Origin: Actinomycetota bacterium
GTDB taxonomy: Bacteria; Actinomycetota; Acidimicrobiia; Acidimicrobiales; Ilumatobacteraceae
Length of the DNA: 64,000 nucleotides
Direction: 5' to 3'
Assembly (NCBI GenBank): GCA_030645495.1
Contig: JAUSLV010000002.1
Coordinates: forward strand, 124,001 to 188,000
Both the position numbers and the translations under genes were made by a program. The first letter of the stretch is position 1. Each line of letters starts with the position of its first letter. The notes under the pieces are model-generated. The model was not told the origin of the DNA and did not search any database. It saw only the letters and a list, made by a program, of their open reading frames with translations. Shown one piece after another: positions 38,005 through 46,259 of this stretch.

Positions 38005-39033
38005 ATGAGTCGGCATCGAACCTCTCCCTCCAGTCTTCTCGCCGCAGCCGTCGATGCGGCAGTTGCGGCGCTCGACGCCGTCGACCTCGACCTCGACGCA
38101 GATCCCGAAGACCCACCCTCGGGGGCCGGCGTACGACTGCTGGTCGACGGCCATGAGCTGCTCGTGCGAATACTCCCGGTTGCCTATTGCACCGGCCAGC
38201 GCGCGCTGCAGTTGATCGCCGACCGCGGCCCGAACGGAGTCACTCTGGTGGTCGCCGACAAAATCACCACAGAGGCACAGCAACTGCTCACCGATGGCGG
38301 CTGTTCGTGGCTCGACCGCCGCGGTCGGCTGCACCTGCGGGCACCAGGCGTGCGGATCGACACCGACGTGCCGAACCAGCTGAGCACGGCCCAACCGACC
38401 GGCGAGCGACCGATCCGTGGCCGCGGCGGCGTCACGGTCGCCTACTGGCTGTGCGAACACCCCGAGCGCTCGCTCTCACCCAACCGCGCCTCGGCCGAAC
38501 TGGGGCTGGCCCCGTCCACCATCTCCACCGCTGTTCGTCGCCTCATCAATGCGGGCGTCGCCAACGACGATGGCACCGGCATCTTCCCCGAGCTGTTCTG
38601 GGAACTTGCCGCCACATGGAATCCCGACCAGCGCTGGCTCGCCGCTGCCCCCGACCCAGGGGTCGCTCGCACCGCCGACCGTGCGGCGCCCGCATGGAAG
38701 CGCAGCGGCACGCCTGCCGCCATCGCCTACGGCGCCGCGATTCCAACGGCTGGCGGGGAACCCATCGTGCTCTACGTACCCGGCCCCGTCGACCTCTCGA
38801 TCGCTGTCCGGCGCTTCGGTTCGGCACAACCCGGAAGTGGCGCAGCCATCGTCAAGGTTGCGCCAACCAGGGCTGTCACCGCCGGTATACGCGCCAACGC
38901 GCCAGCTCCGCCCGATCTCGACGGCTGGCCAGCAGCACCCGTGCTCGCCGTCGCGCTCGACCTGGCCCACGACCGCACCCGCGGTCACCAACTGCTCACC
39001 GACTGGAACCACCCTGATGCCGTCTGGCGCTAG
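38005..39033 (+). CDS. AbiEi-type antitoxin / transcriptional regulator
   Basis: 342 residues. The N-terminal domain (~40-115) contains VTLVVADKITTEAQQLL ... SWLDRRGRLHLRAPGVRID, typical of the actinobacterial AbiEi-like proteins. A winged helix (~150-200) follows, LSPNRASAELGLAPSTISTAVRRLINAGV, and a C-terminal domain that would bind or oppose the toxin. It ends 17 bp inside the nucleotidyltransferase gene. In type IV AbiE systems this protein represses the operon and counteracts the toxin. Confidence 0.75.
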   Translation: MSRHRTSPSSLLAAAVDAAVAALDAVDLDLDADPEDPPSGAGVRLLVDGHELLVRILPVAYCTGQRALQLIADRGPNGVTLVVADKITTEAQQLLTDGGCSWLDRRGRLHLRAPGVRIDTDVPNQLSTAQPTGERPIRGRGGVTVAYWLCEHPERSLSPNRASAELGLAPSTISTAVRRLINAGVANDDGTGIFPELFWELAATWNPDQRWLAAAPDPGVARTADRAAPAWKRSGTPAAIAYGAAIPTAGGEPIVLYVPGPVDLSIAVRRFGSAQPGSGAAIVKVAPTRAVTAGIRANAPAPPDLDGWPAAPVLAVALDLAHDRTRGHQLLTDWNHPDAVWR

Positions 39034-39783
39034 CTCGGTCGTTCTTCCGGGCGCGGCCATGATCGGCCTCATCCGCGCGGTCGGAGCGCTCGTCGAGTGC
39101 GGACTCAGTCGCTACGCGATTGTCGGCGGTGTCGCCGTCACCGCCCGCCTCGGCACTGCGCACCGCGCCACCGCCGACGTCGACACCGTCGTCGACGACT
39201 CCACTCCACCCGATGCCATCGAAGCGCTGCTCGCGACACCAGGAGCGCTTCGCGATCCGACGGCGCCCCACCGAGTGCTGATCGCAGGTACCAAGGTGGA
39301 GATCCTCCCTGTGGGCCCTCTCGCCGACGACGAACTGGACGGCATACCAGCCGGCGACGCGCTCTTCGTCGCCGCGCATGCATGGGCGGTCGAGACGGCG
39401 ACCCCCATCACCGTCATCGCCGGGCACGACAACACCGTGCGCGCCACCGCTCCGTTCGCAACGCCAGCGGCCCTCATCGCGATGAAGCTCCACGCCATCG
39501 AGACTCGCAGCACGTCCGGACTCGACAAGCGTGCCGGCGATGCCTGGGACCTGTATCGAATCCTTCTCGATCTCGACCTGGATGGGTCGGTGCGCAACGC
39601 ACTCAACGCCGCCCCGCCCCGCCGCGCCTGCGGTGGCTCGTTCGCGATGCGGTGGACCGTGTGCTCGTGTCGGGCGCCAACCGCACCCGAGGCTGGCTGC
39701 GAAGCGGTGATGACCAGATGGCAACGGTCACGGCCGACGACCTGCGCCACGTCGCAACGCCGTTGTTGGCCCTCCTGGCGTAA
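39017..39783 (+). CDS. AbiEii-type nucleotidyltransferase toxin, frameshifted near the C-terminus
   Basis: About 255 residues if repaired. The nucleotidyltransferase core is YAIVGGVAVTARLGTAHRAT followed by ADVDTVVDD, i.e. the GG..R..T.DVD pattern of AbiEii/MenT toxins, then TKVEILPVG (third acidic strand) and a helical KLHAIETR ... RAGDAWDLYRILLDLD. The frame that starts at 39017 becomes nonsense after about 39613. A +1 shift there recovers RDAVDRVLVSGANRT ... VTADDLRHVATPLLALLA ending at 39783. One base missing in the GC-rich run at 39613-39632 would explain it. If real, the toxin is probably dead or altered. Confidence 0.68.
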
Positions 39784-39838
39784 CGGCCCTGGCCGCCCAC
39801 TGATCGCCCGCACGCGACCGTGTGGTGGACTGTGCGCC

Positions 39839-40297
39839 ATGGCCGACACCATCGAGATCTCCCGGGCAATCGCCGCCTCACCCGACGCGGTGTACGCCGC
39901 CATCACCGACATCACCCGCATGGGCGAGTGGTCGCAGGAGTGTTACGCCTGCGAATGGCACGAAGGCTTCGACGCCCCGGTGGTGGGCGCGGTCTTCGAC
40001 GGCCACAACCGCAACGGCGACAAGACCTGGACCACGCAGGCCACGATCGTGGAGGCCGAGCCCGGCCGCTCGTTCGTGTTCCAGTGCACGATGTTCGACT
40101 TCCACTTCGCCACGTGGGGCTACCGCATCGAACCCACCGACACCGGCTGCGTGGTCACCGAGTGGAGCCTCGACCTGCGCCCCGAGTCGGCGCTGGAGTT
40201 CAGCATCAAGGCCTCGGGCATCGCCGACCGCGCCGGCCGCAACCGCGAGACGATGAGCGGCACCCTCGAACGCCTCGCCGCCGCCCTGGAGGCGTGA
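39839..40297 (+). CDS. SRPBCC-family (polyketide-cyclase/START-like) protein
   Basis: 152 residues. Classic SRPBCC layout: SRAIAASPDAVYAAITDITRMGEWSQE at the start, a beta sheet with GAVFDGHNRNG and WTTQATIVEAEPGRSFVFQC, and a long C-terminal helix ending in ETMSGTLERLAAALEA. Binds an unknown hydrophobic ligand. It starts 55 bp after the AbiE toxin and the reading frame is open through the gap, but only the ATG at 39839 gives the family N-terminus. Confidence 0.82.
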   Translation: MADTIEISRAIAASPDAVYAAITDITRMGEWSQECYACEWHEGFDAPVVGAVFDGHNRNGDKTWTTQATIVEAEPGRSFVFQCTMFDFHFATWGYRIEPTDTGCVVTEWSLDLRPESALEFSIKASGIADRAGRNRETMSGTLERLAAALEA

Positions 40298-40306
40298 CGT
40301 CCGCCC

Positions 40307-40324
40307 TGTATCACGCGTGATACA
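40307..40324. promoter_or_regulatory. Perfect 18-bp palindromic operator of a Phd/VapC-type pair
   Basis: TGTATCACGCGTGATACA is an exact palindrome ending 9 bp before the antitoxin ATG at 40334. Its size and place fit dimeric Phd-family autorepression. Confidence 0.7.
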
Positions 40325-40333
40325 TTGCCCGAC

Positions 40334-40570
40334 ATGGCGCCCGTTTCCATCCGCGACCTGCGCAACCATGGCGGCGAAGTGATCGAGCGCGTCGAACACG
40401 GCGAGTCGGTGGTCATCACCCGCTCGGGCAACCCGGTGGCCGAGCTCCGCCCCCTGCGGCCGAGGGGTATCGACGCTTCCATCCTCCTCGCCAGGTGGCG
40501 CACTGTTCCGCAGGTTGACCCCCAGCGCTTGTTCCGCGACCTCGACCGCACCCTCGACGCATCGTTGTGA
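40334..40570 (+). CDS. Phd/YefM-family antitoxin
   Basis: 78 residues. The Phd fold is clear: PVSIRDLRNHGGEVIERVEHGESVVITRSGNPVAELRPL, where the N-terminal strand-helix binds DNA as a dimer. The C-terminal 35 residues are the toxin-binding tail. The start at the ATG 40334 is preferred over an upstream TTG because the operator palindrome ends just before it. Overlaps the PIN toxin gene by 4 bp. Confidence 0.87.
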   Translation: MAPVSIRDLRNHGGEVIERVEHGESVVITRSGNPVAELRPLRPRGIDASILLARWRTVPQVDPQRLFRDLDRTLDASL

Positions 40571-41034
40571 GCGCGAAGCCTTCCGCCCAGGCAGCTCGGG
40601 CCGACGGGCCATTGCCCGAGTCACACCCAGAGGGTCTGCTCGACACCAACACGGTCATCCTGTTGCCCCTCTTGCGCCACCCCGAACACCTCCCTCAGCA
40701 CGCGCTCATCTCGTCGATCACGCTCGCCGAGCTGTCCGTGGGGCCGCTGGTCGCCGACGATCCACAGGTGCGGGCAGCTCGCCAAGGGCAGCTGCAACAG
40801 GCGGAGGCCGACTTCGACCCTCTGCCGTTCGACGCCGCTGCGGCCCGCGCCTTCGGTCGCGTCGCCGCCTCGCTGCGCGCCGCCGGCCGCAAACCGGCCG
40901 CTCGCGCCTACGACGCGCTGATCGCATCTGTCGCCATCGCCAACGACCTGCCGCTGTACACCGTGAACCCCAGCGATTTCACGGCCATCACCGGCCTGCA
41001 CATCGTGGAAGTACCTCACCCCGCCCATCGCTGA
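40567..41034 (+). CDS. PIN-domain (VapC-type) ribonuclease toxin
   Basis: 155 residues starting at a GTG overlapping the antitoxin stop. PIN acidic residues are in place: LLDTNTVI (Asp), SITLAELSVG (Glu), ARAYDALIASVA (Asp) and LYTVNPSDF (Asp). VapC-type toxins cleave tRNA or rRNA. The first 20 residues before the first strand are extra, so translation might also start nearer LLDTN. Confidence 0.87.
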   Translation: MSAKPSAQAARADGPLPESHPEGLLDTNTVILLPLLRHPEHLPQHALISSITLAELSVGPLVADDPQVRAARQGQLQQAEADFDPLPFDAAAARAFGRVAASLRAAGRKPAARAYDALIASVAIANDLPLYTVNPSDFTAITGLHIVEVPHPAHR

Positions 41035-41092
41035 CAGCGCGCCCCCGCCGACCGGCCGTCACCGCGTGACACCCCTTTGGCATCGTGCGGGT

Positions 41093-41470
41093 ATGAGCAC
41101 GTCACGCCACACCCAGCCCCGTCGCCCCCGGCCCAGCCGCCCGGCCGGCCGTGCCCGCCCGGCCGGCCAGTTCGGTCGGCCACAGGTGCCGGCGCATCAC
41201 CATCACGCCATCATCAACGCCAGCAACGCCGCCTACTGGCTCGACCACATCCGCACGTCGGCCATCAGGGCACGGGTGGAGGTCGGCCCCGAGGCCGGCG
41301 ACACCCTCGACCAGATGGCCGACGATCTCGCCGCGTGCATCGCCGCCCGCTGGCGCGACCGCGACGGCCGGGCGGTGGTGCAGTGGCAGTACCACATGTG
41401 GATCACACCGCATCCCAGCGGCCTGCTCGAAACCATCGTCGAACTCTGGCCCGAGCACCTCGCCGCCTGA
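41093..41470 (+). CDS. Conserved-looking small protein of unknown function
   Basis: 125 residues. A basic Arg/Pro-rich N-terminus (residues 1-30) and a His run (HHHH) precede a compact helical body: AIINASNAAYWLDHIRTSAIRARVEVG ... LDQMADDLAACIAARWRDRDG, ending in strands WQYHMWITPHPSGLLETIVELW. No family recognised. Codon use looks coding throughout. It converges with the PNPOx-like gene with an 11-bp gap. Confidence 0.55.
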   Translation: MSTSRHTQPRRPRPSRPAGRARPAGQFGRPQVPAHHHHAIINASNAAYWLDHIRTSAIRARVEVGPEAGDTLDQMADDLAACIAARWRDRDGRAVVQWQYHMWITPHPSGLLETIVELWPEHLAA

Positions 41471-41481
41471 GGTGTGCCCGC

Positions 41482-42096
41482 TCAACCGTCGGTGCGGGCC
41501 GGGTCGTGCGCCGGTAACACCTCGTTCAGGAAGGGCAGCAGCTTCCACTCGGCCACCGGCGTATCGCGGCCCACCTGCGGCACGAACGGCGACACCTCGC
41601 CCTCGGGGTGGATGTAGCGGCCACAGTTGGGGAACACCCGCGCCACCCGCACGCTGAGCACCGCCTCGGCCCCGTGGAACGCCCTCACCGTGGCCGCGTC
41701 GGTGAGCACCGTGCCCACACCGTGCACCCGCACCCGCCACGGCCGCGCCGGGTCGACGAACAGCAGCGCCACCCGGCCGTTGTCGCGCACGTTGCCCAAC
41801 GTGCGCCACATGCCGTTGCCGTTGTAGATCGGCAGCTGCAACTCGCCGCGGCCAACCACGCGCACGAAGCCCGACTCGCCGCCTTTGTACGACACGTCGG
41901 GCCAGCCATCGGCATCCACCGTCGCCACCCACACCGTGCGCTGCTCGCTCACCAGCGCGATGTCGCCATCGTCGAGTTCGCCGTGCACCGTCACCTCCGC
42001 CAGCCGATCGGCCAGCCGCCGCGAATCGAACTCGTCCTGCAGCGCACGCGCACCATCGCCGTACATCGCGCCCAGCTCATCCCCAACCCGGCTCAT
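41482..42096 (-). CDS. Pyridoxamine 5'-phosphate oxidase-like (PNPOx) flavin protein
   Basis: 204 residues. The FMN-binding split barrel is visible: WVATVDADGWPDVSYKGGESGFVRVVG, then GNVRDNGRVALLFVDPARPWRVRVHGVGTVL. The GFVRV ... GN-GN-WRTLGN signature belongs to the general-stress/PNPOx-like subfamily that reduces or senses unknown substrates, rather than true PdxH. No operon partner: both neighbours are on the other strand. Confidence 0.82.
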   Translation of the reverse strand: MSRVGDELGAMYGDGARALQDEFDSRRLADRLAEVTVHGELDDGDIALVSEQRTVWVATVDADGWPDVSYKGGESGFVRVVGRGELQLPIYNGNGMWRTLGNVRDNGRVALLFVDPARPWRVRVHGVGTVLTDAATVRAFHGAEAVLSVRVARVFPNCGRYIHPEGEVSPFVPQVGRDTPVAEWKLLPFLNEVLPAHDPARTDG

Positions 42097-42200
42097 GCGC
42101 TCAGCCTACGCGCGAGCGCAAGGGCCCCTTTCGCGCCACACCCCTTCGCGCCCATCCGGCCATGAGCCCAACGATCAGCCGAGAACACCCCAATCCACCC

Positions 42201-42235
42201 GGCGGCCATGTGCTACATTGAAGAACATGGCCGCC
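42201..42235. promoter_or_regulatory. Large perfect inverted repeat over the promoter and start codon of a Phd/PIN pair
   Basis: GGCGGCCATGT and ACATGGCCGCC are perfect 11-bp arms separated by 13 bp. The spacer holds an extended -10 (TGCTACATT) and the right arm contains the antitoxin ATG (42227). It could be an operator, or, in a longer transcript, a hairpin hiding the start codon. Confidence 0.65.
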
Positions 42236-42490
42236 GTCGGGATCCGGGCACTCAAACAGAACGCGTCGGCCGTCGTGGCCGATGCCGCCGCCGGCGCCAC
42301 CGTCACGATCACCGACCGCGGGCGCCCAGTCGCCCAGATCACGCCGCTGCCGGCCACCCGCCTGCAAGCCATGCTCGACAGCGGGCGGGCCCGGCCGGCC
42401 CGTCGGCAGATCGCGCAACTGACCGCGCCAAGGCCCGGGCCCAGCCTGTCGGCCGAGCTGGCAGCGATGCGCGCCGCCGAACGCGACTGA
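42227..42490 (+). CDS. Phd/YefM-family antitoxin (second pair)
   Basis: 87 residues. N-terminal AAVGIRALKQNASAVVADAAAGATVTITDRGRPVAQITPL is the Phd DNA-binding domain; the C-terminal part (ARRQIAQLTAPRPGPSLSAELAAMRAAERD) is the toxin-neutralising tail. The start codon lies within the inverted repeat at 42201-42235, and only a few bases separate the -10 from it, suggesting a near-leaderless mRNA. It is 3 bp ahead of the PIN toxin gene. Confidence 0.86.
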   Translation: MAAVGIRALKQNASAVVADAAAGATVTITDRGRPVAQITPLPATRLQAMLDSGRARPARRQIAQLTAPRPGPSLSAELAAMRAAERD

Positions 42491-42493
42491 CCC

Positions 42494-42892
42494 ATGGCGT
42501 ACTACGTCGACACCTCGGCGCTGACGAAGCTGGTGGTGGCCGAGCCAGAAACCAAAGCCCTGCGCGCGTGGTTCGCCGCCGCCGACCGCCAACCAGTGGC
42601 GAGCGACCTCACCCGCACCGAACTGCTGCGCGCAGTGCGCCGCGCCGCCCCCGGCCGAATGGTGCACGCGCGAGCCGTGCTCGACTCGCTGGTGCTGCTG
42701 CAGGCCACCACCGACACGTTCGAAGCAGCCGCACTGCTCGACCCCACGCTGCTGCGCACGCTCGATGCCATCCACCTCGCCACCGCACTCACGTTGGGCG
42801 ACGAGCTCGAGGGCCTGGTGGCCTACGACGACCGCCTCGCGCACGCGGCCCAGGCGCTCGGAATCCTCGTGCTGCACCCGGGCGCCACCTGA
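42494..42892 (+). CDS. PIN-domain (VapC-type) ribonuclease toxin (second pair)
   Basis: 132 residues, canonical VapC length. Acidic PIN residues: YYVDTSALTKL (Asp), DLTRTELLRA (Glu), TLDAIHLATAL (Asp) and VAYDDRLAHAA (Asp pair). Not obviously a duplicate of the first pair: the two toxins differ in length and most residues. The next 233 bp (42893-43125) are GC-rich and show no gene I can support. Confidence 0.9.
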   Translation: MAYYVDTSALTKLVVAEPETKALRAWFAAADRQPVASDLTRTELLRAVRRAAPGRMVHARAVLDSLVLLQATTDTFEAAALLDPTLLRTLDAIHLATALTLGDELEGLVAYDDRLAHAAQALGILVLHPGAT

Positions 42893-43125
42893 CACACCCG
42901 GCGCGCGGCCTGAGCAGCACTCACGGTCGGCCTGGCACCGCGACGCGGCGCCGCGCAGGTGGGCGGGGGCGCAGTCAATGCCTTGCGTTGGGCGCTCGGG
43001 TCCTCACCCGCATGGCACCTGGCCCTCGTGCGCGCCGGAGCGCCCGTGCCCCCCGGTCTGTTCCGCCAACCCCTACGCGCCCAACCCGCCACCGTCGCCT
43101 GACCCGGGCCGGATCGCGGCCGTGG

Positions 43126-44571
43126 TCAGAAGCCTGCGGCGCGGAACTGATCGAGCGAGGCGAGGGCTGCGGCCAACACCTCGTCGTCGCTGCGCGCGGC
43201 CCAGCCGCGGGCTTCGGCGCCTCCGACCAGACCCAGCAGCACCGGCGCGCCCGTCAACCCGGCGAGGTTGAACCACTCGGTGAACGAGTCGTCGGCCGCA
43301 GCCACACGGGTCCACTGCTCGGCCGTCTCGCTCCACCACGGCTCGTCCCACCGCAACCACACCTTGTCGAGCAAGCCCATCGCCATCGCCTCGATCGCCT
43401 GCTGGTGGCCGGCGGGTAGTGGCGGATCGAACGCGATCGCACCGGCCTTCAGCACACCCAGCGGCACGGTGACGATCACCCGATCGGCCTCGATCACCTC
43501 GCCGCCAGGGCCGGTAACCACCACGCCGTCGTCGCCGTGGGCCACGCCGGCCACCGGCCAACCGAGGCGCACCTCGAGACCGGTCAGCGCCGCATCCACG
43601 AGCGCGCCGTAGCCGCCCACCACCAACAGGTCGTCGCCTTCGCTGCCCTCCTCGGTGCCCCACCACGCCGACAGTTCGTCGGCATCGGCCCCGTACTCGG
43701 TGGTCAGCTCGGTGCGCAGGAAGTGGGCCAACGCCGCGGCATCCACCTCTGCCGCTGCACCCGACTGCACCAGCGCGTCGGCCAGCGACACGTCGTCGTC
43801 CAACTCGTCGGCCCACTCGATCGCAGCCTCGACCGCGTCGCTCACGCCGTCGGTGAAGTCGTCGTCGGCCAGTTCACCGTCGGCACCCACCACCACGTCG
43901 GCGTACTCGAACGGAACGGTGGCCACACCAAGCGCGTCCAACTCGTCGGCCAGGTTGCTGGCGTGGATGGCGTGCACCCAGCTGGCGCCGCGCTCCACCG
44001 GCACCGGCCAGCCGGCGGGCCGCACGGTGTGCAACCGGCCACCCACCCGCGCCTGCGCCTCCACCACGATCACCTCGTGGCCGGCGGCGACCAACGCCTG
44101 CGCTGCAGTCGCGCCGGCGATGCCCGCGCCCACCACCACGATCAGTTCCCCCGCGTCGGCCTCGTTGTCCACCGCGGCGGCAACGGCATAGCCGGTTGCC
44201 TGCGCGCCGTGCACCGTCGCCGGATTGTCGGCGTGCACTGCCTCGCCGGCGAAGAACAACCGCCCACCCACCGGCTCGGCCAGAGCGGCGCGAGCCTGCG
44301 GCGTGGCGCCCACCGGCAAGTACGAGTACGAGCCCAACGCATATGGGTCCGTCGACCAGGACGTGCGCACCATCCCCGCCGGAGTGGGCACCGCGCCGGG
44401 CCGACTGACGTCAGCGCCGGTGTTGTTCGCACCGTCGTTCGCGCCGTCACCGTCACCGTCGCCTTCGCCGCAGCCACTCAGGCCCCATATCGCGCCGGCA
44501 CCCAATCCAGCCCCGATCCCTGCGCGCAACACCGCGCGCCGCCCTACTCGTCCATCGATCATGCCGGGCAC
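43126..44571 (-). CDS. Exported flavin amine oxidase with circularly permuted domain order
   Basis: 481 residues. The twin-arginine signal GRRAVLRAG (residues 10-18) runs into the lipobox LSGC (31-34), so it is exported folded and lipid-anchored. After a Gly/Asp linker comes W72..DPYALGSYSYLP and LFFAGEA (105-111)..TVHGA (119-123), motifs that in ordinary monoamine/polyamine oxidases form the extreme C-terminus. Only then comes the FAD Rossmann motif VVVGAGIAG (145-153) and VVEAQARVGGRLHT, normally N-terminal. The protein ends EVLAAALASLDQFRAAGF, just before where the W..DP segment usually follows. Overall length is normal, so the order is permuted, not duplicated. Substrate unknown. Confidence 0.88.
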   Translation of the reverse strand: MPGMIDGRVGRRAVLRAGIGAGLGAGAIWGLSGCGEGDGDGDGANDGANNTGADVSRPGAVPTPAGMVRTSWSTDPYALGSYSYLPVGATPQARAALAEPVGGRLFFAGEAVHADNPATVHGAQATGYAVAAAVDNEADAGELIVVVGAGIAGATAAQALVAAGHEVIVVEAQARVGGRLHTVRPAGWPVPVERGASWVHAIHASNLADELDALGVATVPFEYADVVVGADGELADDDFTDGVSDAVEAAIEWADELDDDVSLADALVQSGAAAEVDAAALAHFLRTELTTEYGADADELSAWWGTEEGSEGDDLLVVGGYGALVDAALTGLEVRLGWPVAGVAHGDDGVVVTGPGGEVIEADRVIVTVPLGVLKAGAIAFDPPLPAGHQQAIEAMAMGLLDKVWLRWDEPWWSETAEQWTRVAAADDSFTEWFNLAGLTGAPVLLGLVGGAEARGWAARSDDEVLAAALASLDQFRAAGF

Positions 44572-44596
44572 GCTAGGCGGCGGCCACGTAGACGGC

Positions 44597-45163
44597 TCAG
44601 ACGGTGCGGCCCAGGAAGTTGAGCATCTTGGTCTGCGCGTCGGCGCCGGCGGCGGGCTTCACTGCAGCGGCCATCATCCCGGGCATGCGCAGCACTTCCT
44701 CGGGCAGGCCCTTCCACGTGGCCATCGTGTGCTTCACCAGCGTGGCGTCGAGGCGCTCGTCGACCTTGGCGGTGCGAGCCATGTCCCACGTGTGCGGCAC
44801 GAGGTCGGCAGCCATGAAGCCCACCAGCGCGTCCACCGGCATCGGGCCGAACTCGGGCCCGAACGGATCCTTGGCGATCGACTGCAGCACGTGCGGGTGA
44901 TCCAGCACCGCCAACGTCTGGTCGCGCAGCTTCAGCCACGCACCCAGCGGGTCGGCGCCGAGTTTGGGAGTGCTCTTCGGACCCTTGCCGGTGGAAGCGA
45001 AGGCCTTGATCATCGCCAGGTTGCCGATGCCGTGCTCGAACACGTCTTTGCCGGTCCAGCCCTCGCACGGCGCCTTGCGGTTGAAGGCGGTGGGCTTGGC
45101 CATCTTCAGCACATGCTCGAAGGCGTAGACGGCGGAGGTGTACAGACGAAGGTTGTCGCTCAT
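44597..45163 (-). CDS. DinB-like maleylpyruvate-isomerase-fold protein (TIGR03086-like)
   Basis: 188 residues. Four-helix DinB/MDMPI-N fold: helix 1 LRLYTSAVYAFEHVLKMAKP, the FNRKAPCEGWTGKDVFEHGIGN segment with the metal His in the second helix, LVGFMAADLVPHTWDMARTA with the third-site histidine, and a C-terminal helical hairpin. Members are mycothiol-dependent or of unknown function in actinomycetes. It lies 25 bp downstream... of nothing transcribed with it except possibly the oxidase that follows on the same strand. Confidence 0.72.
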   Translation of the reverse strand: MSDNLRLYTSAVYAFEHVLKMAKPTAFNRKAPCEGWTGKDVFEHGIGNLAMIKAFASTGKGPKSTPKLGADPLGAWLKLRDQTLAVLDHPHVLQSIAKDPFGPEFGPMPVDALVGFMAADLVPHTWDMARTAKVDERLDATLVKHTMATWKGLPEEVLRMPGMMAAAVKPAAGADAQTKMLNFLGRTV

Positions 45164-45224
45164 GAACCAACGCTACAGCGAGTGCGAGCGGGCCCGCGCC
45201 GAGCGCCTACGGGCGCGGCCGCGT

Positions 45225-45704
45225 TCACAACGCTCCCACCATCGCATCCAACTTCGCGTAACCCTGCTCGATGCCGGTGACCATCCCGCTGGCCAGCATC
45301 TGGTCGCGGCCCACGAAGCTGTCCACCAACGATTGGGCGCGCAGCCGCGTGCGGCCGTCGCCGAGGTCGTCGACCCACAACGTCTCCAGCGACACTCCCT
45401 CGGGGTAGCCGTCGAACGTGAACGTCTGCACCAGGCGTTGCTCGCCGACCTCGTGGAAACAGCCGTGGAAGCCGAACTGCTCTCCGTCGCGACCAGCGAG
45501 GTAGCGCCAGCGCCCACCCGTGGTGGCATCCCAGTCGAGGATGGTGATCGTCATCCCATCGGGGCCCACCCAGCGGGCGAACAGCTCGGGGTCGAGGTGC
45601 GCGCGCAGCACTTGCGCCGGTGTTGCGTCGAAGTCGCGGGTGATGCGGATCATCGGCACGTGCGGGTCGGCTTCGATCGCAACTTGATAACGGGCTTGGT
45701 TCAT
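45225..45704 (-). CDS. SRPBCC/AHSA1-family protein
   Basis: 159 residues from the ATG at 45704; a longer open frame lies inside the ArsR gene and is not used. Typical AHSA1 motifs: MIRITRDFDATPAQVLRAHLDPELFARWVGPDG, TGGRWRYLAGRDGEQFGFHGCFHEV, and the C-terminal MVTGIEQGYAKLDAMV helix. Genes of this type are regularly coupled to an ArsR repressor, as here with a 4-bp overlap. Ligand unknown. Confidence 0.88.
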   Translation of the reverse strand: MNQARYQVAIEADPHVPMIRITRDFDATPAQVLRAHLDPELFARWVGPDGMTITILDWDATTGGRWRYLAGRDGEQFGFHGCFHEVGEQRLVQTFTFDGYPEGVSLETLWVDDLGDGRTRLRAQSLVDSFVGRDQMLASGMVTGIEQGYAKLDAMVGAL

Positions 45705-46081
45705 GATGCAGCTCCCTGCTGTCGTTGATGTGTGGGCTGTTGTTGGTGTGTGGGCACTTCGTCGCGCAGCTCGGCCAGCACTGCGTCCAGTCGCTCGTAG
45801 CGCTGTTGGGCCTGCCGGCGAGCACGCTCCAACCACTTCGTCATCAGGTCGAACACCTCGGCCTCGAGGTGGCACGGCCGCCGCTGGGCGTCGCGGCTCT
45901 GGCTCACCAGCCCGGCCTTGGTCAGCACCTTGATGTGCTTCGACACCGCTTGCACCGACACGTCATACGCCCCGGCCAGCTCGCCCACGGTGGCATTTCG
46001 CTCGGCCAAGCGGGCGACGATGTCGCGCCGTGTCGGGTCGGCCAGCGCGGCGAACACCTGCGACAGCTGATCCTCTGCCAT
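45701..46081 (-). CDS. ArsR-family repressor controlling the coupled SRPBCC gene
   Basis: 126 residues from the ATG at 46081. Winged helix: VFAALADPTRRDIVARLAERNATVGELAGAYDVSVQAVSKHIKVLTKAGLVSQSRDAQRRPCHLEAE, followed by the WLERARRQAQQRYERLDAVL helix typical of the ArsR/AHSA1 pairs. No metal-binding cysteine pair is visible in the recognition helix. Two near-identical inverted repeats lie at 46101-46163, just upstream. Its tail is Gln/His-rich. Confidence 0.9.
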   Translation of the reverse strand: MAEDQLSQVFAALADPTRRDIVARLAERNATVGELAGAYDVSVQAVSKHIKVLTKAGLVSQSRDAQRRPCHLEAEVFDLMTKWLERARRQAQQRYERLDAVLAELRDEVPTHQQQPTHQRQQGAAS

Positions 46082-46100
46082 GGCGTCCCTCCCCCTCGTA

Positions 46101-46163
46101 TTCAACTCAGTGGTTGAACACAAGGTAGCGAAGGTCGGCGACGGTTGTCAACCACTTCGTTGA
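46101..46163. promoter_or_regulatory. Twin ArsR-type operators
   Basis: Site 1 (46101-46118) is the inverted repeat TTCAAC-TCAGTG-GTTGAA. Site 2 (46148-46163) is TCAAC-CACTTC-GTTGA. Read on opposite strands they agree at about 15 of 18 positions. They start 20 bp upstream of the ArsR start at 46081, about 47 bp apart, suggesting cooperative autorepression. Confidence 0.65.
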
Positions 46164-46259
46164 ATACACTCGCCGCGGCGGCCGGCGGGGCGGACCGGAC
46201 GCCCGACAGCTCGCCGGATCGCCCGCTCCCGCGCCCGCGCCCGACCGACCGACCTTTTC

